Source of the DNA: Pseudomonas saponiphila
Lineage (GTDB): Bacteria; Pseudomonadota; Gammaproteobacteria; Pseudomonadales; Pseudomonadaceae
Length of the DNA stretch: 64,000 nt
Reading direction: 5' to 3'
Assembly: GCF_900105185.1 (NCBI RefSeq)
Contig: NZ_FNTJ01000001.1
Location: forward strand, 2,624,501-2,688,500
The stretch's first letter is position 1. The number at the start of each line of letters is the position of its first letter. Position numbers and translations under genes: made by a program. The notes beneath the pieces are model-generated. The model was given only the letters and a program-made list of their open reading frames with translations. It did not search any database and was not told where the DNA came from. Below, one piece after another: positions 16,317-24,823 of the stretch.

Positions 16317-17120
16317 ATGAACCACAAAGCCGCATTCAGCGCCTGCCTGTCACTGTGCGCCCTGTTGCACCAGGCACCGACCCTGGCCAGCCCTGAACAG
16401 GAACTGGGGCAGCAATACGCCCATCGCTGGCGCGACAGCGACCTGGGCTACCAGGACACCAGCGCGCGGATCCGCCTGACCCTGGTGGAGAAGGAGGGCG
16501 CCCGTACCGATCGCTTCATGCGCATGAACAGTTTCGAAACCGCCAGCACGGCGGTGGGGGACAAGGTGCTGCTGACCTTCGAGGCCCCGGAGAACATCAA
16601 GAATTCCCGGGTGCTGATCCACTCCAAGATCAAGGAGGGCGATCAGGTCTGGCTGTACCTGCCGGCCCTCAAGCGGGTCAAGCGGGTGGCGGCGGCCGAC
16701 CGTTCCGGCTCGTTCTCCGGCAGCGAGTTCTCCTATGAGGACATCGGCTCGATGGAGGTCGGCAACTACGACTACCAGTGGCTGCGCGACGAGCCCTGCG
16801 GCGATGCCCAGTGCGCGGTGGTCAAGCAGGTGCCGCTGTACCCGTACTCGGGCTATTCGTCGATCTGGGTCTGGTACAACAAGGCCGACTACCGGCAGAT
16901 GAAGACCGAGTACTACGACCGCAAGGGCAGCAAGTTCAAGACCCTGACCCTGGATGGCTACCAGCTGTTCCTGGGACGCTACTGGCGCGCCCTGAACATG
17001 ACCATGGTCAACCACATCACCGGACGCCAGACCCTGCTGGTCAGCTCCGACGTGCAGTTTCGCACCGGCATCGGCGAGGACGCCTTCGAACCGGCCCGGC
17101 TCGGAAACCTGACGCAATGA
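16317..17120 (+). CDS. LolA-like outer-membrane lipoprotein-sorting protein
   Basis: 267 residues with a signal peptide (about 1-24, cleavage after TLAS). The mature part contains MRMNSFETAS, DQVWLYLPALKRVKRV and SGSEFSYEDIG, the pattern of the LolA-like proteins that accompany MMPL transporters. The family forms an open barrel that carries lipophilic cargo across the periplasm. It begins 30 bases after the transporter gene and its stop overlaps the start of the barrel gene (ATGA), which supports a single export unit. Cargo could be the natural product itself. Confidence 0.85.
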   Translation: MNHKAAFSACLSLCALLHQAPTLASPEQELGQQYAHRWRDSDLGYQDTSARIRLTLVEKEGARTDRFMRMNSFETASTAVGDKVLLTFEAPENIKNSRVLIHSKIKEGDQVWLYLPALKRVKRVAAADRSGSFSGSEFSYEDIGSMEVGNYDYQWLRDEPCGDAQCAVVKQVPLYPYSGYSSIWVWYNKADYRQMKTEYYDRKGSKFKTLTLDGYQLFLGRYWRALNMTMVNHITGRQTLLVSSDVQFRTGIGEDAFEPARLGNLTQ

Positions 17121-18352
17121 TCACCCGCCGTCCCGGGCTTGCGGCCCTGGCGCTGGGGCTGTGGGGCGCTGTCGGGCAGGCCCAGGCGCAAGCTCGGTCG
17201 CCGGCCCAGCCCGAGCCCCAGGCGGCGGAGCAGGAACTGTCGGCGAAGATCGCCCTCAAGCGCTATTTCTTCACCTCGTCGCCCGCCGACGGGGTCGACG
17301 ACGATCTGCCCGGCACCGCGCAACTGGGCCTGGATTATCAGTACCTGCAGAGCTGGGACAGCCTGCGCCTGCGGCTGGTGGTCAACCCGCGCTACCTCGA
17401 AAGCGCCAAGAGGGATCCGCGCCCGGACTTCTACTGGGATGAACTGTTCGTGCTGCTGGAGCAGGACAGCCGCGAGCTCAAGGTGGGCCGGATCAAGGAA
17501 CACTGGGGCGTCATGGAAACCCGCCAGTTGGTGGATGTGATCAACACCTATGACAACCTCGACGGCCTGCAACCGGAGGAGAAACTCTCGCAGAAGGCCC
17601 TCAAGCTGGGCAGCAGCCTGGGCCCCGGGCACCTGAGCCTGTACCTGCTGGACGGTTTCGAGCCGGTGCAGTTCTACCGCGAGCCGGCGCGCTTTGCCGC
17701 TTACCGGGTGCAGTCGCAGGCCGAGTACCTCCACGGCGCCGATCGGGATGGGCTGGATGTGGCGGCGCGCTATTTCGTTTCGGTGTCCGATCTGGACATC
17801 GGCCTGAGCTACTTCAAGGGCACCAACCGGGCGCCGGCGTTCCGCAGCGCAGGCGACAGCCTGGTGGCCCAGTACACCGAGGTCACGCAGTGGGGGCTGG
17901 ACGCGATCTGGGTCCGCGAACAGTGGCTGTACAAGCTCGAAGCCCTGGACCAGCGGGTTTCGGACAGCGCCTACAACTCGCGCAAGCTGTCCGTCGGCCT
18001 GGAATACGCCATCACCCGGGCCTGGCGTGACGCCGACCTGAGCCTGATCGGCGAGTACCACCGCGACCAGGATCAGCGCCTGGCCCCGGTGAGCATCTTC
18101 GACCGCAAGTTCCTGCTCGGCGCGCGCCTGGAACTCAACGATGCGCACCTGTCCTCGCTGTTCCTGGGCTACACCGCGCAGGCCTCGGATTTGGGCAACA
18201 ACATGCTCAGCGCGTCCCTCGACCTGGGGCTCAGCGATGCCCTGCGGGCCGGAGTCTCCGCAGTGCTGGTCAGCAGCTCCCGCAGCGATGCGGTGTGGGA
18301 TGCGCTGGCCAGCGACTCCCACCTGGCCCTGGAACTGTCCTATTCATTCTGA
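17117..18352 (+). CDS. Outer-membrane beta-barrel protein (DUF1302-like)
   Basis: 411 residues with a signal peptide ending near AQAQA. The rest is rich in alternating amphipathic strands and ends in ALELSYSF, the terminal aromatic signature of outer-membrane barrels recognised by BamA. It resembles DUF1302/porin-like proteins in size and pattern. ATG 17117 overlaps the stop of the LolA-like gene. It probably provides the outer-membrane part of the export chain, or a docking point for lipophilic material delivered by the LolA-like partner. Confidence 0.8.
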   Translation: MITRRPGLAALALGLWGAVGQAQAQARSPAQPEPQAAEQELSAKIALKRYFFTSSPADGVDDDLPGTAQLGLDYQYLQSWDSLRLRLVVNPRYLESAKRDPRPDFYWDELFVLLEQDSRELKVGRIKEHWGVMETRQLVDVINTYDNLDGLQPEEKLSQKALKLGSSLGPGHLSLYLLDGFEPVQFYREPARFAAYRVQSQAEYLHGADRDGLDVAARYFVSVSDLDIGLSYFKGTNRAPAFRSAGDSLVAQYTEVTQWGLDAIWVREQWLYKLEALDQRVSDSAYNSRKLSVGLEYAITRAWRDADLSLIGEYHRDQDQRLAPVSIFDRKFLLGARLELNDAHLSSLFLGYTAQASDLGNNMLSASLDLGLSDALRAGVSAVLVSSSRSDAVWDALASDSHLALELSYSF

Positions 18353-18406
18353 TCGCGCCGGTCACCACCGGGGCGATCCCATGCTCTCGCTATAAGGGGT
18401 AACGCC

Positions 18407-19573
18407 ATGGAAACGCTGCTACAGATCATCGGCTTCGGGCCCGCCGCCCTGGGCCTGTTCATTGCCGCGGACCGCAATGGACGCTTGCAGGCATTGCTCG
18501 ACGGCGGGGTGCAGGTGCATGAGCGCAGTGCATCCTTCAGCCAGTGGCAGTGCCTGGCCTACGCCATCGAGGCCAATTCGCCGATCGCCGACTTTCTGCG
18601 CGGCATCCGCAGCGATGGGGTGTTCGCCCAGTGCCTGCGCCAGCCCCAGGTGCAGCGCTGGCTGCAGAACCCGGAGCAGGTGGTGTCGCTGCTCGAAGTC
18701 TCGGCGTTCCTGCGCCAACTGGCCCAGGTGATCCTCGATCTGTGCCGGGACCAGCCCAAGGCGGCGATTCATTTTGCCCACCCGGTGGCCAGTGTCCGCA
18801 GCAGCGCCAGTGGCTTCAGCGTCCAGGGCGACTGGGGCAGCAGCCACAGCCGTTACCTGGTGCTGGCCTGTGGCGCCCGGGTGCGCGAGCTGCTGCCGCA
18901 AGAGGGCGCGGCGCCGGCGAGCCTGTGTTCCGACCGGGTGTTGCGCGGGCAGGCCGACCCGTTGCTGCTGCAGGCCCTGGAGCAGGGCCGGCCACTGCTG
19001 GTGCTGGGGGGCAGCCATAGCGCGTTCTCCGTGGTCGGCTACCTGCTGCAACGTTTTGCCGGACGCCTGCCAGCGGCGGCGATCCAGGTGCTGTGCCGCC
19101 AGCGTCCGGCACTGTGGGCGGCCTCGGCCAAGGTTGCGCCAGCCTTGCAGGCCCAGGACCTGATCGACGCGGAAAGCGGCGAGGTCAACCGTTTCTGTGG
19201 CCTGCGCGGCGCCGCCCGCGACACCCTGTTGCAGATTGAGGCGGGGACCTGGGCCTGCGTCGAGTTGCAGATCGGCAACGCCGATCCGCGACCCTGGCTC
19301 AGCCGCGGTGCGCTGCTGATCAATGCCACCGGCTACCGCCCGAGAGTGCCCGGGCTGCTGAATGCGACGGGCGTCAGCCTGACCCTCGATGAGCGTGACG
19401 GCAATCTGTGCAAACACCCGCAAACCCACGAACTGATGGTCGGCGGTCAGGCGCTGCCCGGGCTGTTCGGCACCGGGCTGGGCTATGCCGATCGCCGTGG
19501 CGACACCCTGGAAGTCGGGGTCAATTTCTTTCACGGCCGTTGTGCCGGAAACATTCTGCATGCCGTGCTCTGA
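18407..19573 (+). CDS. FAD/NAD(P)-binding oxidoreductase
   Basis: 388 residues. An N-terminal dinucleotide-binding motif GFGPAALGLFIAAD replaces the usual GxGxxG with GFGPAA, as in ornithine/lysine N-hydroxylase-like and YdhS/HpnW-like flavoproteins. A second nucleotide fold is seen at LLVLGGSHSAFSVVGYLLQ, and INATGYRP is the typical ATG motif before the C-terminal FAD contact (LFGTGLGY). It probably oxidises or hydroxylates an amine or other small substrate with FAD and NAD(P)H. A good ribosome site (AAGGGG) precedes ATG 18407. The reaction is not assignable. Confidence 0.75.
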   Translation: METLLQIIGFGPAALGLFIAADRNGRLQALLDGGVQVHERSASFSQWQCLAYAIEANSPIADFLRGIRSDGVFAQCLRQPQVQRWLQNPEQVVSLLEVSAFLRQLAQVILDLCRDQPKAAIHFAHPVASVRSSASGFSVQGDWGSSHSRYLVLACGARVRELLPQEGAAPASLCSDRVLRGQADPLLLQALEQGRPLLVLGGSHSAFSVVGYLLQRFAGRLPAAAIQVLCRQRPALWAASAKVAPALQAQDLIDAESGEVNRFCGLRGAARDTLLQIEAGTWACVELQIGNADPRPWLSRGALLINATGYRPRVPGLLNATGVSLTLDERDGNLCKHPQTHELMVGGQALPGLFGTGLGYADRRGDTLEVGVNFFHGRCAGNILHAVL

Positions 19574-19609
19574 CGGCATTTCACTTCAAGCAACGCCACA
19601 GGAGGCTGC

Positions 19610-20764
19610 ATGCATACAGTGACTGCAACGGGTTCGGAACTTCAGGCGACGCTGGCGACACTGCCCGGCGCGAGCGGCGCGCAAGCGGCGGCGCTGGACG
19701 ATCTGCTGGCCAAGCTCGGGCGCCCGCAACGCATCTACCAACTGCTCTCGTCGCGCCTGACGGTGCGCCAGGTGCTCTGGTGCCTGGCGCAACTGCTGGC
19801 CGATGGGCGCGTGGGCCAGGTGCCGGGCACGGACGCGCCGCGTTTCGTCTGGCAAGGCGTGCCGGACACGCCGGCGCCCGGGCATGGGCTGCACCTGGTC
19901 AGCGATGACTGCCTGCAACTGAACCCGCATTTTCGCGAGATCCTCGCCGACCTCGTCAGCGACAAGCAGAACCGCTACAGCCAATCCATCGAGACATACG
20001 AAACCCTGGTGCGGCGCTACAAGATCATGCAGAGCCTGGGCGACCTGAACCATGAGGCGCTGTTGCTGCTGGGGGACGACGCGTTGTTCTCGCTGTTTCT
20101 CGCGGTCCACGGCTACCGCCGGCAGATCGTCGTGGCGGACATCGATCCGCAACTGCTGGCGACCATCGCCCGGGTCGCGGCGCAACAGGGCTTCGACAAT
20201 ATCGAGGTGGTCCACTACGACGTCTTTGAGCCGTTGCCGCCCAGCCTGCGTGGCCGCTTCGACTGCTTCGCGGTCAATGGCTTCAAGGACCTGGGGGGCC
20301 TGCTGATGTTCGTCGGCCGCGCCCTGCAAGCACTCAAGGCACCGGCGGCGATGGCCAGCGGTTACCTGAATTTCGGCAGCCACGAGGTGCCTTCGGCGGC
20401 CCGGGTCCAGGAGGAGGCGGAGCTGTATCAGACGCTGTTGCGCTTTGGCATGTACCTGGACTACTGCGTGCCCTGTCCGGAAACCCATGTCGGTCCGGAC
20501 TTCGAAGAGGCCTTCAGTGCCAGCGCCCGGCGCCTGGCCCAAGTGCCACCGGCCATGCGCCTGGCGGCTTGCGAGGTCGAGCTGCAGGGGCTGTACCGGG
20601 CGTTCGAGCAACTGTCCTGGGTGCAGATGGCCAACTTCCCCGATATCCAGCTCTCGCCGCTGAAAATGGGCCGTTGCCGGGTGGTGGAGCGCAACGACCG
20701 GGAGATCTCGCGCTTCCTGCGCCTGGGGCAGCTGTATGCCGGCGGTGCCGTCAATGCCCGCTGA
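19610..20764 (+). CDS. BpsA/DUF43-like aminopropyl- or aminocarboxypropyltransferase
   Basis: 384 residues. An N-terminal winged-helix region (QRIYQLLSSRLTVRQVLWCL) is followed by a Rossmann fold with LLLLGDDALFSLFLAVHG (Gly155-Asp156-Asp157) and IVVADIDPQLL, the motifs of N4-bis(aminopropyl)spermidine synthase (BpsA, formerly DUF43) of thermophilic archaea and bacteria. The Asp-Pro-Pro-Tyr motif that binds the polyamine in BpsA is not present at the expected place (DCFAVNGFKD). It may therefore transfer an aminopropyl group from decarboxylated SAM, or an aminocarboxypropyl group from SAM, to a cluster intermediate. AGGAGG precedes ATG 19610. The family match is from motif reading and the substrate is unknown. 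Confidence 0.65.
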   Translation: MHTVTATGSELQATLATLPGASGAQAAALDDLLAKLGRPQRIYQLLSSRLTVRQVLWCLAQLLADGRVGQVPGTDAPRFVWQGVPDTPAPGHGLHLVSDDCLQLNPHFREILADLVSDKQNRYSQSIETYETLVRRYKIMQSLGDLNHEALLLLGDDALFSLFLAVHGYRRQIVVADIDPQLLATIARVAAQQGFDNIEVVHYDVFEPLPPSLRGRFDCFAVNGFKDLGGLLMFVGRALQALKAPAAMASGYLNFGSHEVPSAARVQEEAELYQTLLRFGMYLDYCVPCPETHVGPDFEEAFSASARRLAQVPPAMRLAACEVELQGLYRAFEQLSWVQMANFPDIQLSPLKMGRCRVVERNDREISRFLRLGQLYAGGAVNAR

Positions 20765-21515
20765 GGCGCCGCGCGGCCGGGTGGTGGTGCTGTCACCGCA
20801 CCCGGACGACGCCGTCTGGTCGCTGGGCAGTGGCCTGGTGCCCTGGGCCGGGGGACGGCAGATCGTGCTGCTGAGCCTGTTCGCCGGCGACGCCGGTCCG
20901 GCCATCGCCCGGGCCCATGCCAGCGAACAGCGCTGGCGCTGTTTTGCCAGCCCCGGGCAGCGGCGCCAGGAGGATCAGCGCGCCGCGGCGCTCCTTGGTT
21001 GCGCCTGTTCCAGCCTGGGGGCGCAGGACGCGGCCTTGCGCCTGGATGGCCATGGCGAGTTCCTGCATGCCAGCCCGCAGTCGCTGTTTCTCACGCCCGA
21101 CCCGGCGGCCTGGCCGGAGCCCGACCCGGGGCTGCTGCAGCGCTTGCGCGGCTGTCTGCGGCCGCAGGATGTGCTGTGCGCGCCCCTGGCCATCGGCGCC
21201 CATGTCGATCATTGCCTGACCCATCGTCTGGCCCGCGCCCTGGACCACCGGCTGTTCTTCTACAGCGATTTTCCCTACGTCGAACAGTGCTCCCCACAGC
21301 GTGAACTGGAGCACATGCAGGCCCTGGGCCTACGCCTGCGGCCCCGGGACATTGCCTGCTCCTGGTCACGCTGGCGCGAGGCCGCGTTGTGCTACCGCTC
21401 CCAGGTGCTGATGCTGTTTGGCAGCCAGGGGCGCTTTCTCGACGCGCTCAAGCGTCACTCCCGGGCGCAGGGGGAGAGGGCGTTCTGCCGGATCTGGTCG
21501 ACACGGGCGATGTAG
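20754..21515 (+). CDS. PIG-L/LmbE-family N-deacetylase (MitC-like candidate)
   Basis: 253 residues. The zinc site motif is VVVLSPHPDDAVWSLG (His-Pro-Asp-Asp at about 15-18) with the third ligand in IGAHVDHCLTHR, both hallmarks of the GlcNAc-PI/mycothiol/bacillithiol deacetylases. In mitomycin assembly a PIG-L enzyme (MitC) removes acetyl from GlcNAc attached to AHBA-ACP, and the neighbouring GT2 glycosyltransferase here makes the same chemistry plausible. ATG 20754 overlaps the end of the BpsA-like gene. Its 3' end overlaps the convergent glycosyltransferase gene by 61 bases. Confidence 0.85.
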   Translation: MPAEAPRGRVVVLSPHPDDAVWSLGSGLVPWAGGRQIVLLSLFAGDAGPAIARAHASEQRWRCFASPGQRRQEDQRAAALLGCACSSLGAQDAALRLDGHGEFLHASPQSLFLTPDPAAWPEPDPGLLQRLRGCLRPQDVLCAPLAIGAHVDHCLTHRLARALDHRLFFYSDFPYVEQCSPQRELEHMQALGLRLRPRDIACSWSRWREAALCYRSQVLMLFGSQGRFLDALKRHSRAQGERAFCRIWSTRAM

Positions 21516-22327
21516 CGCTGCAGCGAGCCGGTGGGCGACAGCAACTGGTCCAGGGCCAGGGCCTCGGCGATGGGCGCCTGGGCCTGGAACAGCTCCAGGT
21601 TGTGCCGGTGATCCTGCCAGCGCTGCGGGTTGTGATGGGACATGTGATAGCCGCAGGCGGCGGGGGCCAGGCTGAGCCGGACCCCGGCCCGCCACAGGCG
21701 GTAGCCCAGGTCCAGGTCTTCCATGCCCCAGCGTCGGCCATAGGAGGCATCGAAACCGCCAACCTGCTGCCAGGCGCTGCGGGACACCGAGATATTGGCT
21801 CCGGCACTGCCCAGCCACGGCCACTGGCTGGCCCGAGGATGTTCCGCGGCCTGCTCCAGGGGATTGGCGACCAGGCGCGCGCCGTCGGCGCTCCAGCGCC
21901 CGGCCAGCAGATCCTCCGGCAGGATCGGCGGGCAGCCGGGGCAGCCCAGGGCCGGATCGCTCAGGGTGCTCAGGGCGATCAGCTCCCGCAGCCGGCCATG
22001 GACCAGGCCGGCCTGGGCGCGCTGGGCCTGTAGATGAGCCTCGAAGAAGCCGTCCCGGACCAGGATGTCGTCGTCGAGAAACAGCAGCACCTCGCCCTGG
22101 GCCAGGCTTGCCCCGAGGTTGCGCGCCGCCGCGCGCCCCAGGCCCGGCGAGTGGAGTATGCGCACATCGCTCAAGGCGGCGAGCTGGGCCATGACCGCCG
22201 GTTGCGCGGCGTCGGCGACGATCAGGGTTTCGAATTGGCAACGCTGCTGCTGGCGGCGCAGGCTGGCCAGGGTCAAGCGCAGGCGCTCGGCCTTGGCGTG
22301 CACCGGGATGATCACCGAAAGCTGCAT
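21455..22327 (-). CDS. Family 2 glycosyltransferase (MitB-like candidate)
   Basis: 290 residues of GT-A fold. The N-terminal LSVIIPVHAKAERLRLTLAS, the metal/nucleotide motif LFLDDDILVRDGFF and the acceptor-side GAGAN/GMEDLDLGYRL region (equivalent of the ED motif) are those of GT2 enzymes. No membrane segment is seen, so it is a soluble small-molecule glycosyltransferase. MitB of mitomycin biosynthesis is also a soluble glycosyltransferase of about this size and attaches GlcNAc to carrier-bound AHBA. The start overlaps the MATE gene stop (ATGA). The sugar donor is an inference from the deacetylase next door. Confidence 0.85.
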   Translation of the reverse strand: MQLSVIIPVHAKAERLRLTLASLRRQQQRCQFETLIVADAAQPAVMAQLAALSDVRILHSPGLGRAAARNLGASLAQGEVLLFLDDDILVRDGFFEAHLQAQRAQAGLVHGRLRELIALSTLSDPALGCPGCPPILPEDLLAGRWSADGARLVANPLEQAAEHPRASQWPWLGSAGANISVSRSAWQQVGGFDASYGRRWGMEDLDLGYRLWRAGVRLSLAPAACGYHMSHHNPQRWQDHRHNLELFQAQAPIAEALALDQLLSPTGSLQRYIARVDQIRQNALSPCARE

Positions 22328-23706
22328 CAGACCCCCTCATCCGGCAGGGCGGCGGCCGCAGGGGCCTCGCTGCCGCGGCGGTTGAGCTGGTAGTGGCGCT
22401 GGGTCATCAGCGCCGCCGCCACCAGGTTGCCGATCAGCATGGCTTCCACCAGACCGTTGAGGCCGCGTTGCCAGTGCAGGGTCAGCAGCCAGCCCAGGGG
22501 CACCATCAGCAGCAGGTAGGCAATGCCGTGGATCAGGGTCGGCGCCAAGGCATCCTCGCGTCCGCGCAGAGCATTGGACATGACGCCCTGCCAGGCGTCG
22601 AAGGGCATGGCCAGGGCCAGTAGCAGCATGCTCGACAGCGCCGCCGCCAGCAGTTGCGCGTCATGGCTGTACTGCGCCAGCAACGGCCCGGGCAGGGCGG
22701 CCAGGAGCAGGGCGCAGAGGGTGCTCAGCGTCACCCCCAGCCACAGGCCGGCCTGGGTCGAGCGGCGGATGTCCGGCAGGTCGCGGTTGCCGTGGGCCAT
22801 GCCGACCAGGATCGAGGTGGCAAAGCCCACGCCTATGGGAATCATGAACAGGATCGAACGGATGTTGACCAGCACCGCGCAGGCGGCGGCGATCAGCGGC
22901 GAGGCCACCCCGGCCATGACCGCGATCAGCATGAAGGCGCCGGCCTCGATGCCGAAGCTCAAGCCGCCGCCGTAGCCGATGCGCCGTTGCATCTGCCATT
23001 GCGACCAGCCCCAGGCGAAGCGCCGGTTGATGCCGAAGTCGGCCCGGTCGGCCATGAAGCGGTGCACATAGAGCATGATCGCCAGTGCCATCAGCAGCCT
23101 GACCAGGGTGGTGCACCAGGCCGAGCCCAGGGCGCCCATTTCCGGCAGGCCGAAGGCGCCGTAGACCATGGCGTAGCACAGCACCCCGTTGATCAGGTTG
23201 CCGCCCAGGATCACCAGCGTGGCGGGCATGGGGCGGGAGATGCCTTCGAGGAAGAACGAATAGGCGATGTAGATCAGGATCGCCGGCAACCCCAGGGCCA
23301 CCACCCCCATCAGTTGCGCGATGGCCGCAGCCAGGTCCGCCTGGACCCCGAAGCGGCTCAGCAGGGGCAGGCTGGCGGCGCTGGCCAGGGCACACAACAG
23401 GCCCAGGCCCAGGGCCTGGACCACGCCGCGCTGAGCGGCCAGGCCGGCGGCGCGCGGGTCTTGCTGGCCGATGGCGATCGAGCCCATGACCAGGATCCCC
23501 AGCAGCAGCCCGGCGGCGATCAGCATGTAGGTGTCGGCGATGGCGTGGGTGATGGAGATCGCCGCCAGCGACTCGGTGGCGTAGCGCCCGACCATCATGG
23601 TGTCCACCAGCGACAGCAGGAGGAAGCCGATACGCGATACCACGATCGGGCCGGAGAGTCGGGAGAGTTGCAGCAACTTGTCTTTGAAAAGGCTTGAATC
23701 GGCCAT
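22327..23706 (-). CDS. MATE-family multidrug/metabolite exporter
   Basis: 459 residues with about 12 hydrophobic segments in two homologous halves, the MATE size and layout. LSGPIVVSRIGFLLLSLVDTMMVGRYATESLAA at the N-terminus (SRIGF and VDTMMVG being the recognisable parts) and GVMSNALRGRED in the second half are family features. It uses a Na+ or H+ gradient to expel cationic or aromatic compounds and probably exports the product or an intermediate. ATG 23706 is preceded by CAGGAG; the longer upstream frame is not used. It lies between the oxidoreductase and glycosyltransferase genes in the - strand operon. Confidence 0.92.
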   Translation of the reverse strand: MADSSLFKDKLLQLSRLSGPIVVSRIGFLLLSLVDTMMVGRYATESLAAISITHAIADTYMLIAAGLLLGILVMGSIAIGQQDPRAAGLAAQRGVVQALGLGLLCALASAASLPLLSRFGVQADLAAAIAQLMGVVALGLPAILIYIAYSFFLEGISRPMPATLVILGGNLINGVLCYAMVYGAFGLPEMGALGSAWCTTLVRLLMALAIMLYVHRFMADRADFGINRRFAWGWSQWQMQRRIGYGGGLSFGIEAGAFMLIAVMAGVASPLIAAACAVLVNIRSILFMIPIGVGFATSILVGMAHGNRDLPDIRRSTQAGLWLGVTLSTLCALLLAALPGPLLAQYSHDAQLLAAALSSMLLLALAMPFDAWQGVMSNALRGREDALAPTLIHGIAYLLLMVPLGWLLTLHWQRGLNGLVEAMLIGNLVAAALMTQRHYQLNRRGSEAPAAAALPDEGV

Positions 23707-23734
23707 GGGATGGGCTCCTGGCTGCGGCGCGCGG

Positions 23735-24823
23735 TCATTGAACCGAAGGTGCGGCGCCGGATGACGATAAGTGGGGGTACAGGGCGGACATGGCCGAGGC
23801 CAGCGAGCGCAGCTTGCGGTATTCACCTTCGCGGGCCTGGGGGCTGCTGCCCAGGGTGGCCAGGTGCTGGCGCAAAAAGGCCCGGTAGGGGGCGACGTTG
23901 TCCTCGGCGGCAAAGGCCAGCGGGGTTGTCCGGCCGTCCACCGTCAGGGTCAGGCTGGGTTGCGCCACCCGGTTCTGGCTGAAGCCGAAGGTGGTGTGCA
24001 GCTGCAGTTCCCCGGCGCTGCCGTACAGGGTGATCCGGGTCGCGTCCCGTTCCTGGTGCGAGGCCCAGGCCGTGCTCATGCGGATCAGCGGGCCGCCCTC
24101 GACCTTGAGGCAACTGAAGGACTGGGATTCGACCTCGATGCGGGCCTCGGCGGCCGCGGCCTGCTCGGCGCGCCAGCTGGCCTGGTGTTCTCCGGCGTCG
24201 CCTGGCGCGGCCACGTGGTGGTACAGCGCGGCCTCGACCAAGGGGTAGTCCAGCACCTGCAGCGCTACCTCCAGCAGGTGCCAGCCCAGGTCGGCGCCGG
24301 AGCCGGCCAGGGCCTGGCCGGCCTGGGTGAACCAGGAGCCAGGGCGTGGTATGCCGCGCTGGCGCCGCCAGCTGATATCCAGGCAATGCAGGGTGCCGAT
24401 CGCGCCGCCGGCCACCGCCGCGACCAGGGCGCGGACGTCGCTGCGGTGCGAGGCCGCGGCGCTGACCAGCAGCTCGGTGGCACTGGCCCGGCTGCGCTGG
24501 ATCAGGCATTCGGCCTCGGCCAGGGACAGGCAGGCGGGTTTTTCCAGGATCACGTGCAGGCCCTGGTCCATGGCCCGCAAGGCCTGGTGCACGTGATGCA
24601 CGTTGGGTGAACAGATCAGCGCCAGGTTGCAGCCGCGCAAGGCCTGGTCGCTCATGCAGCGGTGCCAGCGCGGCGCCGGCGCCAGGGCCGGGAAGGCCCC
24701 GGCGGCGTCGGCCTGGGGGTCGATCACCGAGACGATCTGCGCCTGCTGTTGCACCAGCAGCGGCGCCCAGACCTGGCGCACCACCCAACCGGCTCCGACC
24801 AGGGCGACACGGGGCTCGATCAT
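23735..24823 (-). CDS. Gfo/Idh/MocA-family oxidoreductase (RifL-like candidate)
   Basis: 362 residues. The N-terminal VALVGAGWVVRQVWAPLL nucleotide-binding motif and the conserved HVILEKPACLS (Glu-Lys-Pro) identify the Gfo/Idh/MocA family. SAAASHRSDVRALVAAV leads into the C-terminal alpha/beta domain. The start overlaps the stop of the AHBA-synthase-type aminotransferase gene (ATGA). In rifamycin and mitomycin clusters the same pair (RifL-RifK, MitG-MitA) oxidises and then transaminates UDP-glucose on the way to kanosamine; the identical gene pairing is the main basis for this call. Confidence 0.88.
   Translation of the reverse strand: MIEPRVALVGAGWVVRQVWAPLLVQQQAQIVSVIDPQADAAGAFPALAPAPRWHRCMSDQALRGCNLALICSPNVHHVHQALRAMDQGLHVILEKPACLSLAEAECLIQRSRASATELLVSAAASHRSDVRALVAAVAGGAIGTLHCLDISWRRQRGIPRPGSWFTQAGQALAGSGADLGWHLLEVALQVLDYPLVEAALYHHVAAPGDAGEHQASWRAEQAAAAEARIEVESQSFSCLKVEGGPLIRMSTAWASHQERDATRITLYGSAGELQLHTTFGFSQNRVAQPSLTLTVDGRTTPLAFAAEDNVAPYRAFLRQHLATLGSSPQAREGEYRKLRSLASAMSALYPHLSSSGAAPSVQ

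Noticed and set aside
20754..22327. Bacillithiol or mycothiol-like pathway (glycosyltransferase, deacetylase, cysteine activation)
   Set aside because: BshA/MshA are GT-B enzymes whereas this glycosyltransferase is GT2/GT-A, and no BshC or MshC ligase is present; the AHBA-type genes fit the mitosane comparison better.
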